A DNA stretch of 64,000 bases from Endothia cerciana (GCA_026119935.1 JALRMH010000001.1:1178001-1242000), one strand, 5' to 3'; positions 44,950 to 56,655 are shown, numbered from the stretch's first letter. Notes: generated by a model not told the origin, from the sequence alone. Program-made: numbers and translations.

Positions 44950-47900
44950 TTACAACTGTTTGACGATACTCGCCTCGTCAAATAAATCCTTCAGCAACCT
45001 CTGGATACAGGCCTCCCGATCCAGAGGGCCCATCGCATACGTCGACTCGAATGCGAAGATGCTAAGCTGGCCAAAGAACGGCCTCAGGACCTTCGCGACC
45101 AGCTCATCCTTCCTCTCGATACTAACGTCGTCCCTGATCCCACCGTCCCCCAGGAGGGGCCTTCTTCCAGAACCCTGTGCTGTCAAAAAGGCTGTGGCCT
45201 CGACCTGTAGGCTTGGTCCCGCCACGCCCGAACCGAGCTCTTCGGAAAGCTCCTCCACCAAGGCGACTGGTCGGTAGTTGGCCGGTCGATAGACGGCATC
45301 GATCGTGTCTGTCACAAATAACCATTCGTGGAGCTGGAAGTCATCCGGTGCGACACATACGAGGAGATCCAGCAGCTTGCATGCTTGCAGCACCGAAAAG
45401 CTGTTGTACGTTTCCGAGGAAGATCCATTGTCAGGTGTCGCTACCGATGAGATGGCAACATGCAACTCGGTATTGATCACTGGCCATATGGGAGCCAGAT
45501 GTATGGCGCTGGTCTTGAGTGCCAGCGCGCGCACAACCATGAAAAGCTCCGCTCGTGTTGTGGACGATGGTGACGAGGTTGCGGTAGCTCCTAGTAGTTC
45601 GATAAGCTTGTCCAAAATGCTCGGCAATTCTGTGACAAATGTGTCCTCCGCCGTTGCCAGAATAAGAGTTGCCATGCGGCGAAGTGTAAGTTGAGTCTTC
45701 CGATCGGCCTCTAGTCTGGCAGACGTTGCTCCCACGCCAAACACTATGCCAGCTGTCGTTGGAGCAGTAATCCTGCTGAGCAGCTCAGGCATCCGATCTT
45801 TATCCGTGATCGTCCACTGCCGAAGCAATGGCAGCCAGTCGTTTTGGACTAACGATACGCTGGATCCGAAGAAGCGAGCATCATTGAATGCGTCTGTGAC
45901 GTCTTTCTTCCATGTCTTTTGGTTTCCCGGCAACCTGGAAAGCTCCTGCAATAAAACAAGCGTGCTCTTGGAGAACGTGTCTGGGAAAGCCTTTGCGCGT
46001 AAAGCGGGGCCGATTACGCTGGATGAGATCGAAGTCGCGGCTGACAACACTCGATCGTTCTCAACCAGGATCTTCGGGAGGTTGGGGACGATGGATGAGA
46101 GTATGCCGACGGTGTCGTCCGCACGTTCTTGAGGGTTACTATCGCGCACCACTTGCCCCACAGACTCTAGCCGCTTTGGCTTCTCGAACGCACCATTCAC
46201 ACCGTCCGAGGAAGACACCGGCCGTGTTGTGAAGAGAGCAGTGAGCAATCGAAGGAAAAGGTCCTTGAATGGAAGGTTAGTCAGTCAAACGTGTTACCCA
46301 TCCGACGTGATCAGCACTTACACCAAGCTCTCGACGCATCTTGCGCTGCTCTCCAAAGTTGGTGTTGTCGACCTTCTCCCCCAAGATCGCCGCAAATTCC
46401 AGAAGGCTAGGCAAAGTCTGCCTATGTGGGAAGGGGTTTGTCAACAGGTCCTTCAGGAATGTAATGCAATCTTGCCATATCTCGTCCATAGCGTCGTCTT
46501 CGAGAGACTTAGCATAGTCCACCAGGAATATCACTATATCCGTATCTTGGAGGTCGACGGTCAGGTTTGATTTTCTCGTAGGGTCGAGGGCGTTAGGATT
46601 TGTACGACTATAGATCGAGTTGAATATGGCGGGTACGGTGTGTTTCGGCCGTGATCCATCCAGGGCTGGCAGCAAGTTGAAGACCTCAATGTGGGAAGAT
46701 GACTCGGGGTCGTCCAAAGACTTCCTCCATATGTCGATGACAGTCTCTAAACACTCTAGAGTTTCCGCCGCGAACAGGTGCTCAAGGAGTCTTCGTGCCC
46801 GATTCCTCATGCGAAGAGATGTGTAGTTGAAGGAAGCCACAGAACTGGTGTTCTGGGCAGCCGCGTCGCCACCTTGGCCCCATGACCATATCTTGAAGCA
46901 GATCCTGACTGCATCCTGAAATGCCAGCAGGACAGTCAATCTGTCATTCGCTGTAGCACTTCTGGAGTGAAAGGACTCCGTCGAGAATACTCCGGAGACC
47001 ATGTTGCCAAAGAAGCCTTGCGGTTGATCCTGACCCTTGACCACAGGCGTGCGTGCCTCTTCGAGCAATAGCCTGTCATGGCCTTTCGCCAGGACATGCT
47101 CCAACCCATTCAGGAATGAGATCAGTGTCGTCTCTGGCGCATTGAGCTTATCCGCCCATTCGTGCTCGGAGCCTTTGAACATCTGCTCCAGGCTTGCAAA
47201 AGTGCTACCGATCTGGTCGCACAGAGTGCCCACAAGAGGGATGAGCACTTGAAATATTGAGTCTGCGTAATATGGCAGACATTCTGTCAAGAAGCTGATC
47301 CAGCTGTCTAGGACTGGTCGGCTACTTGGCGAGGAGAGACCAGCCTGTAGACACTTCAACAACGCCGGCGGCGGAGGAGGAAGGCGTGGGGTACTGTCAG
47401 CGGAGACAGAGCCCCGCTGAGTTGGTGCATCAGGACCCTGCCTCCGCTTCTCGGAAGTGGGTGAGGGAGGAAGGTCGCCAGGCAATACTTCTCGGAGCTT
47501 CAATGAGGCGAAGACGACGTCTAACAGTAAGACCTGCACATAGGGATCTGGTGATTCCAGCGATTGGGCCAGCCTATTGATCAAAACGTCTTCGAGCTGC
47601 AGTTTTGCGAGAGGCGCAGCGTAAGGATTGAGAAGAATCTGGTGTAGGACGAGTAGGGCACTCCGAACGAGCTGTGTGACTTGGACTTTGATGTCGTAGT
47701 CCTCAGAAACCTTATACTGGGCGATGCACCTGAGGCAGACTTGCAACAGGAAGAATTGAATCGGCACATCATCTTGTGTGCCAGCTGGTTTGGTTAGCAA
47801 TGCATAATGTCGAACATGAAGCGAAGGGCTCACTTAGTTGCGGCAGACCAAGGAAGTCCTCAGGGGATACTGTCTTGGTTGCGAGTATGCCCCATATCGC

Positions 47901-50900
47901 GTCTGGTGCCCATCTGAAAACATTGGAGATGGTTCTCAGGTAGTATATGCAAAGGTCGAGATCGTCATCCTCGGTAAATGGTTTTGGCTCCTGTGAAGCG
48001 TTCACTGTTTCCGAAGGGATCCGCAGGAAAGGCAGCTGCACGAATTGCGACGTGAGAATGTAAAACATTCTTCCCGCCATTCACATCAGCAATAGTCAAT
48101 GATTGCTTGGGATGATTCAATACACTCACTTATCTATACCAACGAGGTTGTTGAGCCAAGTCTTGACGGCCATAAATAGTTGTGTTTTCTCGTCGAGGAG
48201 AGCGTCAAGCATGAGGAAGAGTGGCCGTGTTAGCATTACTTCATAGTTGTCGATCCCGGAAAGTCTGGGGAACGACAGTGTTTCCCCAACCGGCGTCTTC
48301 GGTGTCCTCCTGTCCGGGCCAGACGGGCTGTCCTGCAGGCTGTGAGACCAGAGTATGCTAAATCTCCTCCCAGATTCCGCTGGTCGGTTGGAAAATGTAC
48401 CGTTGACGTCGTGTTGCCTCATAAGTGCACAAAGCGCCGCCTCGATATCGCGGCTTTGTGGTGTCAGGACTGTCTGAAGCAACCAGAGACTCCGAACGGT
48501 CTCGACATGATATCGCGGCTCCGAAGCGGCAAGAAAAGACCAGGCGTGGCGCACGAGAGGGCTAGCAAGATCCGACAGGTCTGTGTATGCGATGCGGCCC
48601 GAGGAATATAGGCGTGTAGTTAGAGAAAGGATAGATGAGTAGGTGGTAAATTGCAGAGACTCTTCAGAAGCTCGAGTGTTTAGGGCTGCAAGAAGACGAG
48701 CATGGTCAAATGGGGTATCTTGAGGCGTCTTGGATACCAAAAGCATCAAAATGCGGCACTTAACACTCAAGTCAGAAGGTGACTCCTTCTGGACTAGGCT
48801 GTCGCAACCCAAATTGCAAGCTCGCTGTAGAAGAAGTTCTCCAACCTCGCGACCGGTGAGTGGTGCTTTGGCAACGTCCAGGTTGCCTTGGTCTTGGATG
48901 TAGAAATCCCTGATCTTGATCAACAACCCCAGACTTGGAACGTGGTCTGGCTTTTTGGACTTTGTTAGTAGCGATTTCGCTTCTGTCTGAGGAGGAAACG
49001 CCCGGTCAGGTACAATTTCGAGCAGATCAGCCGCGATTCCAAGCGCAGCGGCAACCAGGCCATCATCTGCCGTCGTCTGCTTGGACGCTCCATCTCTCCG
49101 TCTTGCGTCCTCGATCATGCATAGAATCGCCAGAGCCGTCAATGGGGCATGGACAGTGACCATTTCCTCCTCTTTGATGTTGAAATGTCTGAAAATAAAC
49201 TGGACCAAGTCCAGTTTGTCTGATCGCTCGCGAGCGGTCAAGTCTCCGGGCCCAATCGCCTGCGCCATCTGGCCGAGTATCTCGCCATATATCAGTCCAC
49301 TCTCCACGCCATCAAAGAAGGTACTAGCACTGCGCAGCACTTCAGAGAATTCCATCTTGCTGGAGGCTCGGTCCTTGAAACTTCTGACGCTATCCACGAT
49401 CGGCAGGAAGACCTCGGGAACTACAAGGCCGCCAATTTCCCACCTATCCATTAGTGAGAGGCATACGCGGTACGGACGTGCCTTTTCGCCGGCAGTCGTT
49501 TCCGGAGCGTCTTTGATCAGGGAAAGCAGCGCCCTAGTCAGATGCTCGAGTCCGTATTCCTCGAAATAGCTCGTCCTAGTGACGAGAGTGCCGTTCTGGT
49601 GCGGCGAAGGAGAGAGCGGAGACGCCAGGCCACTTTCTGGATCACCACCAGATGGCTCCGGGCCAAGAAGCCATGTCCACAGCCTCCTATTCAAGCTCAT
49701 CTCACGCCGAAGCACCACGCCAGCAGCAGCTTTCAGTAGTAGCTCGAAGTCTTCATGCTTGACACGTGTCTGAAGAACCTTGGAATGGAGAGGAAGATGA
49801 GTCACTAGGAGATCCAAGAAGCCTCGCTGGATGAGCAGCTGCTCGTCGGCCAGACCCGCAGCGAAACACCTCAGTAGCAGCCCCGGCTCCGGTGTTGTCA
49901 CAAGTTGAGCCAATTTCGAGGACAAGTCGGCCTCTGCCCCATTTGCTGAGGCTACCTCCTGCGACCCCGACGCGACTGAGTGTCCCAACTTAGGAAGGCT
50001 TCGGACAAGGTAGGACAGAGCTCCCGTACGGCGGCTTTGGGCAGTGATAGAGGCCAAGAAGACACACTGCCAGAAGTAATCGTCTCCCATAGAGTGCATA
50101 GGCGTGATTTCCTCGGACCCTTGCGGCCTTATTGACTTCTTGAAGCTTTCAAGCAGCTTCAGAGTTCGGTCGAAGTCCTCGGCCGTCTCCTCCTCTAATC
50201 CCGGTAGCAAAGCCATCACAACAGACTTCATAGCAGGCCGAAGAGCCCGGGGGTCCAGTTCGAGAAAGTGTCGCTCGAGGAGGCCGAGGAAAGGAGTTCG
50301 CACAGACAGAGAGGCAAAGGACAGGGTCGGCGCAAGTCCTGGGAGATAGAGCGGTAGGTCGCGCGAGAGGCCATTTTTTCCAATGATTGTAAAGACATAG
50401 TTGTATACTTCGAGGGTCTTCTGGTGGACGCCAGACGGTAGGGCAGGGTTGAGACACTGTGCCAGTCGTTTGGCAACGAGGGTCTTTGCAGGAACGGTCT
50501 GTATGTTCTGATTGCGAGCTTGGAGGGCCTAGGGAAACCAGTCGTTAGCGATTGACTTGCACGTATCTATAGTAGAGGGGAAAGGGTGCCCGAACTTTGA
50601 GAAGTCTGTTCAGGAAAGAAATGTAGTCTGCCCATTCCTGCAGCGCGGTCTCGAACAGTGTGAGAGCCCGGTCGACTCCTGCTGCATATTTTCGGTAGGC
50701 CTTGTCTCGTGTCGGCGCATCATCTACTAGACAAGCATTCGGATGTCAGCTCTCCCCACGAAGCCCCTGTCGATAGGCGATGCGTCGAGATTCAGCTCTC
50801 ACCAGCGCTCAGTTGGTTTCTCCATTGCCTGGCAGGAATCGGGGTTTCGCGGCCGGAACTCTCTGGTGAGGTTGGCCTCTGAGGCCCTGGTTCAAGGGGC

Positions 50901-50902
50901 AT
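44950..50902 (-). CDS. dopA: Dopey-family protein DOP1/DopA
   Basis: Six exons, 50803-50902, 50596-50726, 48130-50528, 47834-48069, 46322-47784 and 44950-46263, give about 1880 residues in continuous phase; introns are 49-76 nt. Dopey proteins form a complex with Mon2 and a flippase for endosome-to-Golgi traffic, and DopA mutants of Aspergillus are defective in development and polarity. The Dopey N-terminal domain is plain: DKAYRKYAAGVDRALTLFET, EWADYISFLNRLLK and KRLAQCLNPALPSGVH, followed by TPFLGLLERHFLELDPRALR and ALLPGLEEETAEDFDRTLKL. The remainder is a long helical-repeat region. A short Pro/Ser/Arg-rich leader precedes the domain. The start is the first ATG in frame (MPLEPGPQRP). Exon 2 has two possible acceptors three bases apart (50726 or 50723). 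Confidence 0.9.
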
Positions 50903-52092
50903 ATTCCTCTTCGCTGTAGGTGGACTTGACAGCCGAGAACATGAGGTTCTCTGGATTTAATGGCGGCGCCAGTTTCATTGCTGCATGGGGTATTGTAAAG
51001 AGAAGGTGCTGCTCCCTTTTATGAAGCTGCAGCGTAAGTGCGCAAGGGAGACTCCAGGTTGGACTGCTAGCTGTGCATCAAGAATGAAGTGACTTTGGGT
51101 TGCGTGTCGCGACGTACGTCAAACGGGTACCCCTGTCCCCGAATCCTTATCGATATGCATCAAGAAGAGGTATGCGCGAAACGGAATCACAGGGCCAAAA
51201 AAATTTGTGACCACTCAAACCACCCGCTCGAACAAATTGGAAGATGCCGGCGAAAAACGCGGAGATGCTCCATAACCAGATGACACCTGCCATGATCCAT
51301 GAGGAGCGGATGTTTGGTCGGCTGTGGGCGAAGGCTCGACTGTAGAGGATCAAGATTGAGCATTTTTCACCGCAACCGTTCCCGGCGTCCTGTCATAAAC
51401 CGCTGGATTTGGTTCCGAGTAGTATATCGACCGAGAATGTGGCTCTGGAGCATGTGCTAATACTCTCGGTTTCCTATCTTGGGCAAACGTAATTGCTGGA
51501 ATGCAGATCGATTGAAGGCATGATCGTAATATAATAAAAACGTCCTGTCTAGCTTTCGCACCCTCAATATACAATATACTATTACTCGCTACTAGCATGC
51601 TCAAGCCTAGCGCAGGGGGCCTTGGGTCATCTATGAAAGTAAGTCTGGTTTGCGCTAATACGTGAACCCGATGAAGTAGCGCGCCCCTGGCTGATCTTTA
51701 CCTGTATTACTGTGTTGTTATTTGCCCCGTCTTCCGGTTGCCGGATGACCCTCAATATGGGACCCTGTGCAGTTAATTAGTCTAGCTAGCCTCAAACTAT
51801 CTTATAGGTGCCTTGCATCTAGCTATTGCCTCTCTTTCCTTCTTATTCAGACCAGACCCAATACATTTGATTAAGCCTTCACTATCCAATACCTGGTATA
51901 TGCCTATTCATAGTGCTTCTCAGAGGTGGTGCCCACGGCGCTTATGTAAGGAACACCTGTATTGAAACAACCCCGCTTAAGAACCTCGGAATATCGCTTC
52001 TTGCGCCGTAGTCTTGCAGGAACCAGCTACTGCTTCTCCACTCATCACCTGCAATAATTTTCGATATTGCTGCACTTAAAATCCACCTTGCC
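50903..52092. other. Upstream of DOP1; AT-richer DNA begins
   Basis: This region contains the DOP1 promoter (towards 50903) and that of the thioesterase-like gene. From about 51300 the base composition turns visibly richer in A and T with many TA steps (for example 51520-51600 and 51760-51900), unlike the preceding gene block. No coding region is recognised. Confidence 0.4.
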
Positions 52093-53530
52093 ATGGCATC
52101 TAAAAAGGAAAGAGGTGTAGATGTCTCTTTAAGCGACGCTATAAAGGTTGGGAAACTAGACTCGCACACGTATCTGGTCAAGCTCGATAGGGCATACTGC
52201 GTTGGCGCTGGTAGGAGAAGCCACCATTTGACACATGAAGAAGCCTTACTGAATGCTGATACAACTACCCTCTATCCATGCTAGTCCCCAATGGCGGCTA
52301 TACGGCTTCATGCATGCTCGCAGCCGCAAACGCCCACCTATCGTCGCGTGACCAACCCGATACACTGACCGGGCACTTCGAGTTCCCGAGTCGGACCACC
52401 GCTGGACCAGCCATTGTCACAATCGAAGACGTGAAGCTGGGCAGCCAGCTGTCCACTCTCCACCTGACCCTCTGGCAGGGCGGACTGGTACAGCAAGCAC
52501 CGTGGATTACATCCACTGTCTCTCGCCGTTGCGTACTCGCCTATACAACCCAGATGAACCAGCGCACGTTTACCGGCATGTCGATACCAACTGGCTATGA
52601 AGGATCCCCAGCCGCCAATCTGCCTTCTCCGGCCCCCGAATTTGGTGCGCTCAAGGCCAAGGCCGGCGATAATGGCTGGGAAGAGCAGAAATTGCAGCAT
52701 CGGCTCTCCCGCGGTCGTTACGCAACTGGCGCTTCTTCGAGCCGCGTGGCGGCCGTCCATTGACGCCTGGAGTCATGGACGTATGGATGTGCTTGGCGAG
52801 TGGGGAACGCATTACACAGCTCGCACTGCCATACGTGGGTAAGTGTCTTTCCTTGTGCGGAATCTCTTGAAAGGTTATTGTGGGAAGTATTATCTCGGAC
52901 GGTAGACATCATAATTGGGAAGGCTCAATTTTTTTTTCTTTCTTATTTCTCTTTCAATCATTTTAAATCTCCATACGTTTTTGTTCCAGGAGTTACTGAC
53001 AGAAGATCATTGCAGTGGATTCCTTTCCGTTCAATGTGCATACATTTATCATGGACCAAGAACTGCGCGACCTTCTAGAAGCGGCGCGGGACCCAGCAGC
53101 TGGCAACAAGAGCCAAAAGGGAGATACAGAGAGGAGTGGAAACGATCCTCGCGGTGGCATGTATGTATTTTCCCTGCTCAAATTCCCCTTCAACCACATC
53201 GTGACTTCGTATCTTTTAAAGCATAGTTGGCGGACTCTTACTCCTCGTGATATATTCTTGAAACTGTCGTAATCAACTTGCTGACCAAAATCTCATAGGT
53301 GGTTCCTCACTGTAGTGATGAACCTGGAGGTGAAAGCAGCGCTGCCCGAGGAGGGAGTTGAGTGGTTGAACATGCGAATCACATCTAAGCAGATGAAGGA
53401 TGGGAGGTTTGATCTCGATGTGCTCGTCAGGGATGTAGATGGCCAGTCGGTGGCTTTGAGCCACCATGTTGCCTTAATCTCCACCATAGAGAGGAACAGA
53501 GACAAGAAGGTGGCCAAAGCAGTTCTGTGA
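52093..53530 (+). pseudogene. Thioesterase-like (acyl-CoA thioesterase fold) gene with one frameshift
   Basis: Four exons can be read: 52093-52210, 52285-52838, 53016-53160 and 53299-53530. All splice junctions agree in phase except within exon 2. The product resembles fungal thioesterase-like superfamily (tandem hotdog) proteins. Matching parts are VPNGGYTASCMLAAANAHLS, HFEFPSRTTAGPAIVTIEDV, the later RNWRFFEPRGGRPLTPGVMD, and the closing VVMNLEVKAALPEEGVEWLN with DLDVLVRDVDGQSVALSHHV. Near 52695-52705 the frame must change, by a gain of one or loss of two bases relative to what is printed, to go from the DNGWEEQ part to the RNWRFFEP part. No intron can explain this. Otherwise the gene has no stops, so this may be a recent mutation or a sequencing error. 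Its neighbours downstream are clearly broken. Confidence 0.65.
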
Positions 53531-53954
53531 ATGAGGCGTTATTCTTCTAGGACAGGGGCACTAACCCACTCGGTCTCCAACTCGAGTGGATTTCCTGGCT
53601 TCCCATTGAACATGAACATGAACATGAACATGAACAGTTTGTCTCATGATTACCCTCCATTTTAGATTTTTGGTGGGTTTTTTGGGGGGGGGGGCGGGGC
53701 CGGCTAGAGAAAGGGAAAGAAATAAAAAACAAGACACAGAGAAAAATAGAGAACTCCTTTCTGAAAAAGAAAATAGGCAACAAAGAAAAAAAGATAAAGG
53801 ACAAGGTAGTCATGATATTCTGGTGATGAAACCCCCGGTCCCACACTAAACAAAGGAATCTTCAGCTAATAACGCAGCTAGATTCGTCCCGTTCCATGCA
53901 ACCTGTTTGCCCAGGCAGCCTATCTACATAGAGATGTCTCCCAGATTCGCGGAT
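53531..53954. other. Short non-coding stretch with hexamer repeat
   Basis: It contains a (CATGAA)n hexamer array at 53607-53635, a poly-G run near 53683 and an A/G-rich tract to 53800. No gene is seen. Confidence 0.5.
53607..53635. repeat. (CATGAA)n hexanucleotide repeat
   Basis: Four to five copies of CATGAA lie just after the thioesterase-like gene. Confidence 0.85.
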
Positions 53955-54562
53955 TCAAGACAATTTAACCTGGTGTATTGCCATTTCTGGTTCTGCTGCG
54001 AAAGCCCGTATCATTTCCCCGTAGCTTCTGGCTAGCCTCTCCGCCTCTGGCCTGCCGAAGAGATCCTAGCGCAGGAACAGTTCGTGTGCACACTCGCCGT
54101 CTGGCTCATCAATTGTGTCAAGGTAAATTTCGTAGGGTACATTTAGATCTATAAGCATCCAAATTAGTGGCTTCCTTTTCTCCTTTTTATTTTTTAAAAA
54201 AAAAGGGGGGGGGACTCCAAAAACGAAGGAGCTGTGCTGGTCCCATCAGATCTGTTAGAAGAGCCTCGGGTCACCATTTAAGTAGATAGGCCCGCCGAGA
54301 CGCCTCTAATACAGCCATACCGGCCCGAAATCAGTCTGTACGAGGTACTTGGTTGTTTTTCTTGGGGGGGGGGGGAGAAGTACATACCAAAGCCTATCAC
54401 ATGCAGCTCGTTGTGCTCGCCGAATGGCATCCTCTTGCGCTGACTTACGCGGTAGTCCGCGAAAATCTGGAAAAATGGACTGTATTTCGCGGTAAGCTGG
54501 AGATGTAGCCTGAGGGAGAGTCTGAAGTTGGTCATCGATAAATCCGGGGAGTCCTTTTGCAC
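53955..54562 (-). pseudogene. C-terminal fragment of an NRPS-type condensation domain
   Basis: Two minus-strand exons can be joined. The first (about 54562 to 54388) contains YSPFFQIFADYRVSQRKRMP and GEHNELHVIGF. A 239-nt intron (54149-54387, GTATGT to ATAG) follows. The second (54148-53955) begins DLNVPYEIYLDTIDEPDGE and includes GRPEAERLARSYGEMIRAFA. This order matches the end of condensation domains in fungal NRPS or PKS-NRPS enzymes: the PLFQVFVDYRQ-like strand, then the YDL...D strand, then the DLF...A.RL...Y helix. An in-frame TAG at 54066-54068 interrupts it before DLFG, and everything upstream and downstream of this end piece is missing. It starts about 20 bases beyond the P450 remnant. 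No product can be predicted. Confidence 0.6.
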
Positions 54563-54581
54563 GGTATCTAGAACAATTTAC

Positions 54582-56014
54582 TCATCCACAAGTACTTGAC
54601 AGGGCAAACTGGAATTTGAAGTCTCTGTCGATATCGACTTGTTGCCCAGAAACAATTTCCAGGTCGAAGGTCCATAGAACGTTCGCCATGAACACCCTAC
54701 TCTCCCACCAGGCGATTTCTCTCCCGGTGCACATTCGAGGGCCCTGACTAGACGGGTGGAATGCCTCCTGGTTATCATCCTTGAAATGCGCATTATAAAG
54801 CGGGTGACTCTCCGGCAGCCACCGCTCCGGCCTGAAGCAGATTGGTTCGTAGAAGTTGCACGGGCTGCGTGCTAACGCGAAGTAGCCAGACTGGCACACA
54901 ACCTGAAGTCATCACGGTTTGCTCGTTAGATGCTGTAGTAGTACATGGAGGTAGAGGTCTCTTTGTTCACTTACACCTTTTGGTATGAAGGTTCCGTCGA
55001 CTACGGCACCTGGCCTCACAACCGGCATTCCGGTAGGAACGCTGGGCATCCATCGCAGTGTCTCCTTTAGACAGGCCGTCAGATATGGCAGTTCCGCAGC
55101 TGCGCTGGCTGTGATATCGTTGTAGTTCTCAAAAGAGGTCCTGACTTCCTGCACTAGAATGTGCAGAGCAGGATGCTTAAGTAGATGATACATTGTAGCA
55201 TAGGGCCATATTGCCGGAGGCTCATATCCTGCTATTAGCAGCTGACCTGCAATCTGTTCAAGGTGTCGCATCTCCTTCCTATCGCTGGGGGGTTCCCGGT
55301 CCTCTGGGATGATCTGCTCGAAGAAGTCGAGGTGCTCTACAGCCCCCTTGCGTCGGATCCGTCGCTCCAGCTGGTCACAAGGAAACGCCATGACATCCTA
55401 AAATGACCGTTAGAAATGAGCTTAGAATTACTTGTTTCACAGATTACACAAGAAGATTGTGAACACTCATAACATGTATTAAGGATTGTGAGATTGGCTT
55501 ATACAAAACCTGACCCGGATATACCGACCTCTTTGTTGGATGCATGAAACAACTTGGTGGACAAGGCGTCAGCTTACCCACTTGGATCAATTGGCTTTGC
55601 GTTGACATATCGGCCGATATGGCATACAACCGCGAGATGAACGCCCTGAAAGACAGCAAGTCTCTCCCGGTTTTCTACAGGGTTTTTTCTTTCCTATTTC
55701 CTTTCTCCCTTCCGAGAGGCCGAAGTATTAACTTCCGCACAGTTAAGGATCCGCCTTACTTATCTATTCTGTCGGGTCTGAACAAGGCAGTCGTTGTTAT
55801 TCAGTACGTACCTCTCATCTTACATATTTATGTAGGGTCGGCTCTTTGGCTCTGAGTGTCCGCCCACTGAACGCGGGTGACAGCTGCTTGGCCACCTTGT
55901 GGTGTTGTACGGGGTCCCACTCCCAGATGAGCCCACCATGTTCGTCGTCTCCGTGATTGTTGATCTGTGTCTTTGGAAAGTGCTCGATATTCCGGGTGTG
56001 AGAGCCGTATATAT
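54582..56014 (-). pseudogene. Cytochrome P450 remnant with inverted internal exons
   Basis: Minus-strand pieces in order are exon A (56014-55824), with DIYGSHTRN and HHKVAKQLSPAFSGRTLRAK; exon C (55397-54975), with the K-helix ExxR in ACLKETLRWMP; and exon D (54902-54582), with FRPERWLPE and the heme loop SSQGPRMCTGRE. The part that belongs between A and C is on the plus strand as two exons (55522-55659 and 55743-55803): DLFVGCMKQLGGQG, LPTWINWLCVDISADMAYNR and LSILSGLNKAVVVIQ. The I-helix reads AGYEPPAIW instead of an AGxET-type motif, and the Phe of the heme motif is replaced by Ser. The N-terminal membrane anchor and the normal C-terminus are not found. It resembles fungal secondary-metabolism P450s. 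It cannot make a normal enzyme. Confidence 0.75.
55522..55803 (+). pseudogene. Inverted P450 segment (two exons)
   Basis: This plus-strand piece carries the P450 region between the C helix and the F helix. Its 3' donor GTACGT at 55804 and the donor GTAAGA of minus-strand exon A share one 20-base stretch, 55804-55823, which contains the palindrome GTACGTAC. On the other side the base pair expected to complete the acceptor before 55522 reads AT instead of AG. An intron of about 83 nt separates its two exons. Confidence 0.7.
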
Positions 56015-56251
56015 CTGAGTTGTCTCAAATATATAAGCCGATCTGTTCTCGAGACCTTGATTTGTCGTCTGCCGGTCTGCCAGCGTTTGACCAAAGTAGG
56101 GGCAGAGGCCGCCATGTCCCACTGCTTCCACGGTGAGCACATGATCCAAACGAAGTAGAAGTGAAATAAGACGGGAAAGAACTCCGGCATCCTCGGTCTT
56201 CCCACCGAGTCAACTCGAAAGCTATTCGGGGGAAAGGAATACACAACATAC

Positions 56252-56547
56252 CTGGTGCATGTGTTTGTATTCCGTCAGATTGCTGTTGAGAACCTCTGCG
56301 ATTGACCGGCCGTTGAGAATATTAACCGCTCAAAATTAAGTTAATAACAAAGACTTTGGGGGCCTTTGTACATTCATAAATAGAGAAAATGAAACTCACC
56401 CATCATATTGCTTAGGTTAAACAGAACGAAGAACAAGGAGGCCGCGGCGGACAGCTAATCCTCGGCATTGATTCTGCGGTCACCGCGACCGGTCACGATG
56501 AAGCGAAACGCCGTCAACATGACGCCAAGGGGGTCCAACGGAAGCAT
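56252..56547 (-). pseudogene. Rhodopsin/Pth11-like membrane protein fragment with in-frame stop
   Basis: Two minus-strand exons, 56400-56547 and 56252-56328, join in phase through a 71-nt intron. The first encodes FRFIVTGRGDRRINAED, a TAG stop, then LSAAASLFFVLFNLSNMMG. The second encodes VNILNGRSIAEVLNSN followed by LTEYKHMHQ and a good donor. The R...R...AED-Y-hydrophobic pattern and the later NGR...EY segment recall the start of fungal rhodopsin-like integral membrane proteins (Pth11 type), where Tyr usually stands at the stop position. Later membrane helices could not be recognised before the P450 remnant begins. The family assignment is tentative. Confidence 0.45.
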
Positions 56548-56655
56548 CACGATGAACTCAGTCAACTGAGTTGAATTCTCTCACAATTGAAAGCCATCGT
56601 TGTGGTGCCTTAGTGGTGTCTCGGCAATGGATGCTCTGGTCTTGCAATGTCTCTT

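Noticed and set aside
55444..55659. Minus-strand frame MLSFRAFISRLYAISADM... as a P450 exon
   Set aside because: The same DNA read on the plus strand gives the real P450 match; the minus reading is its shadow.
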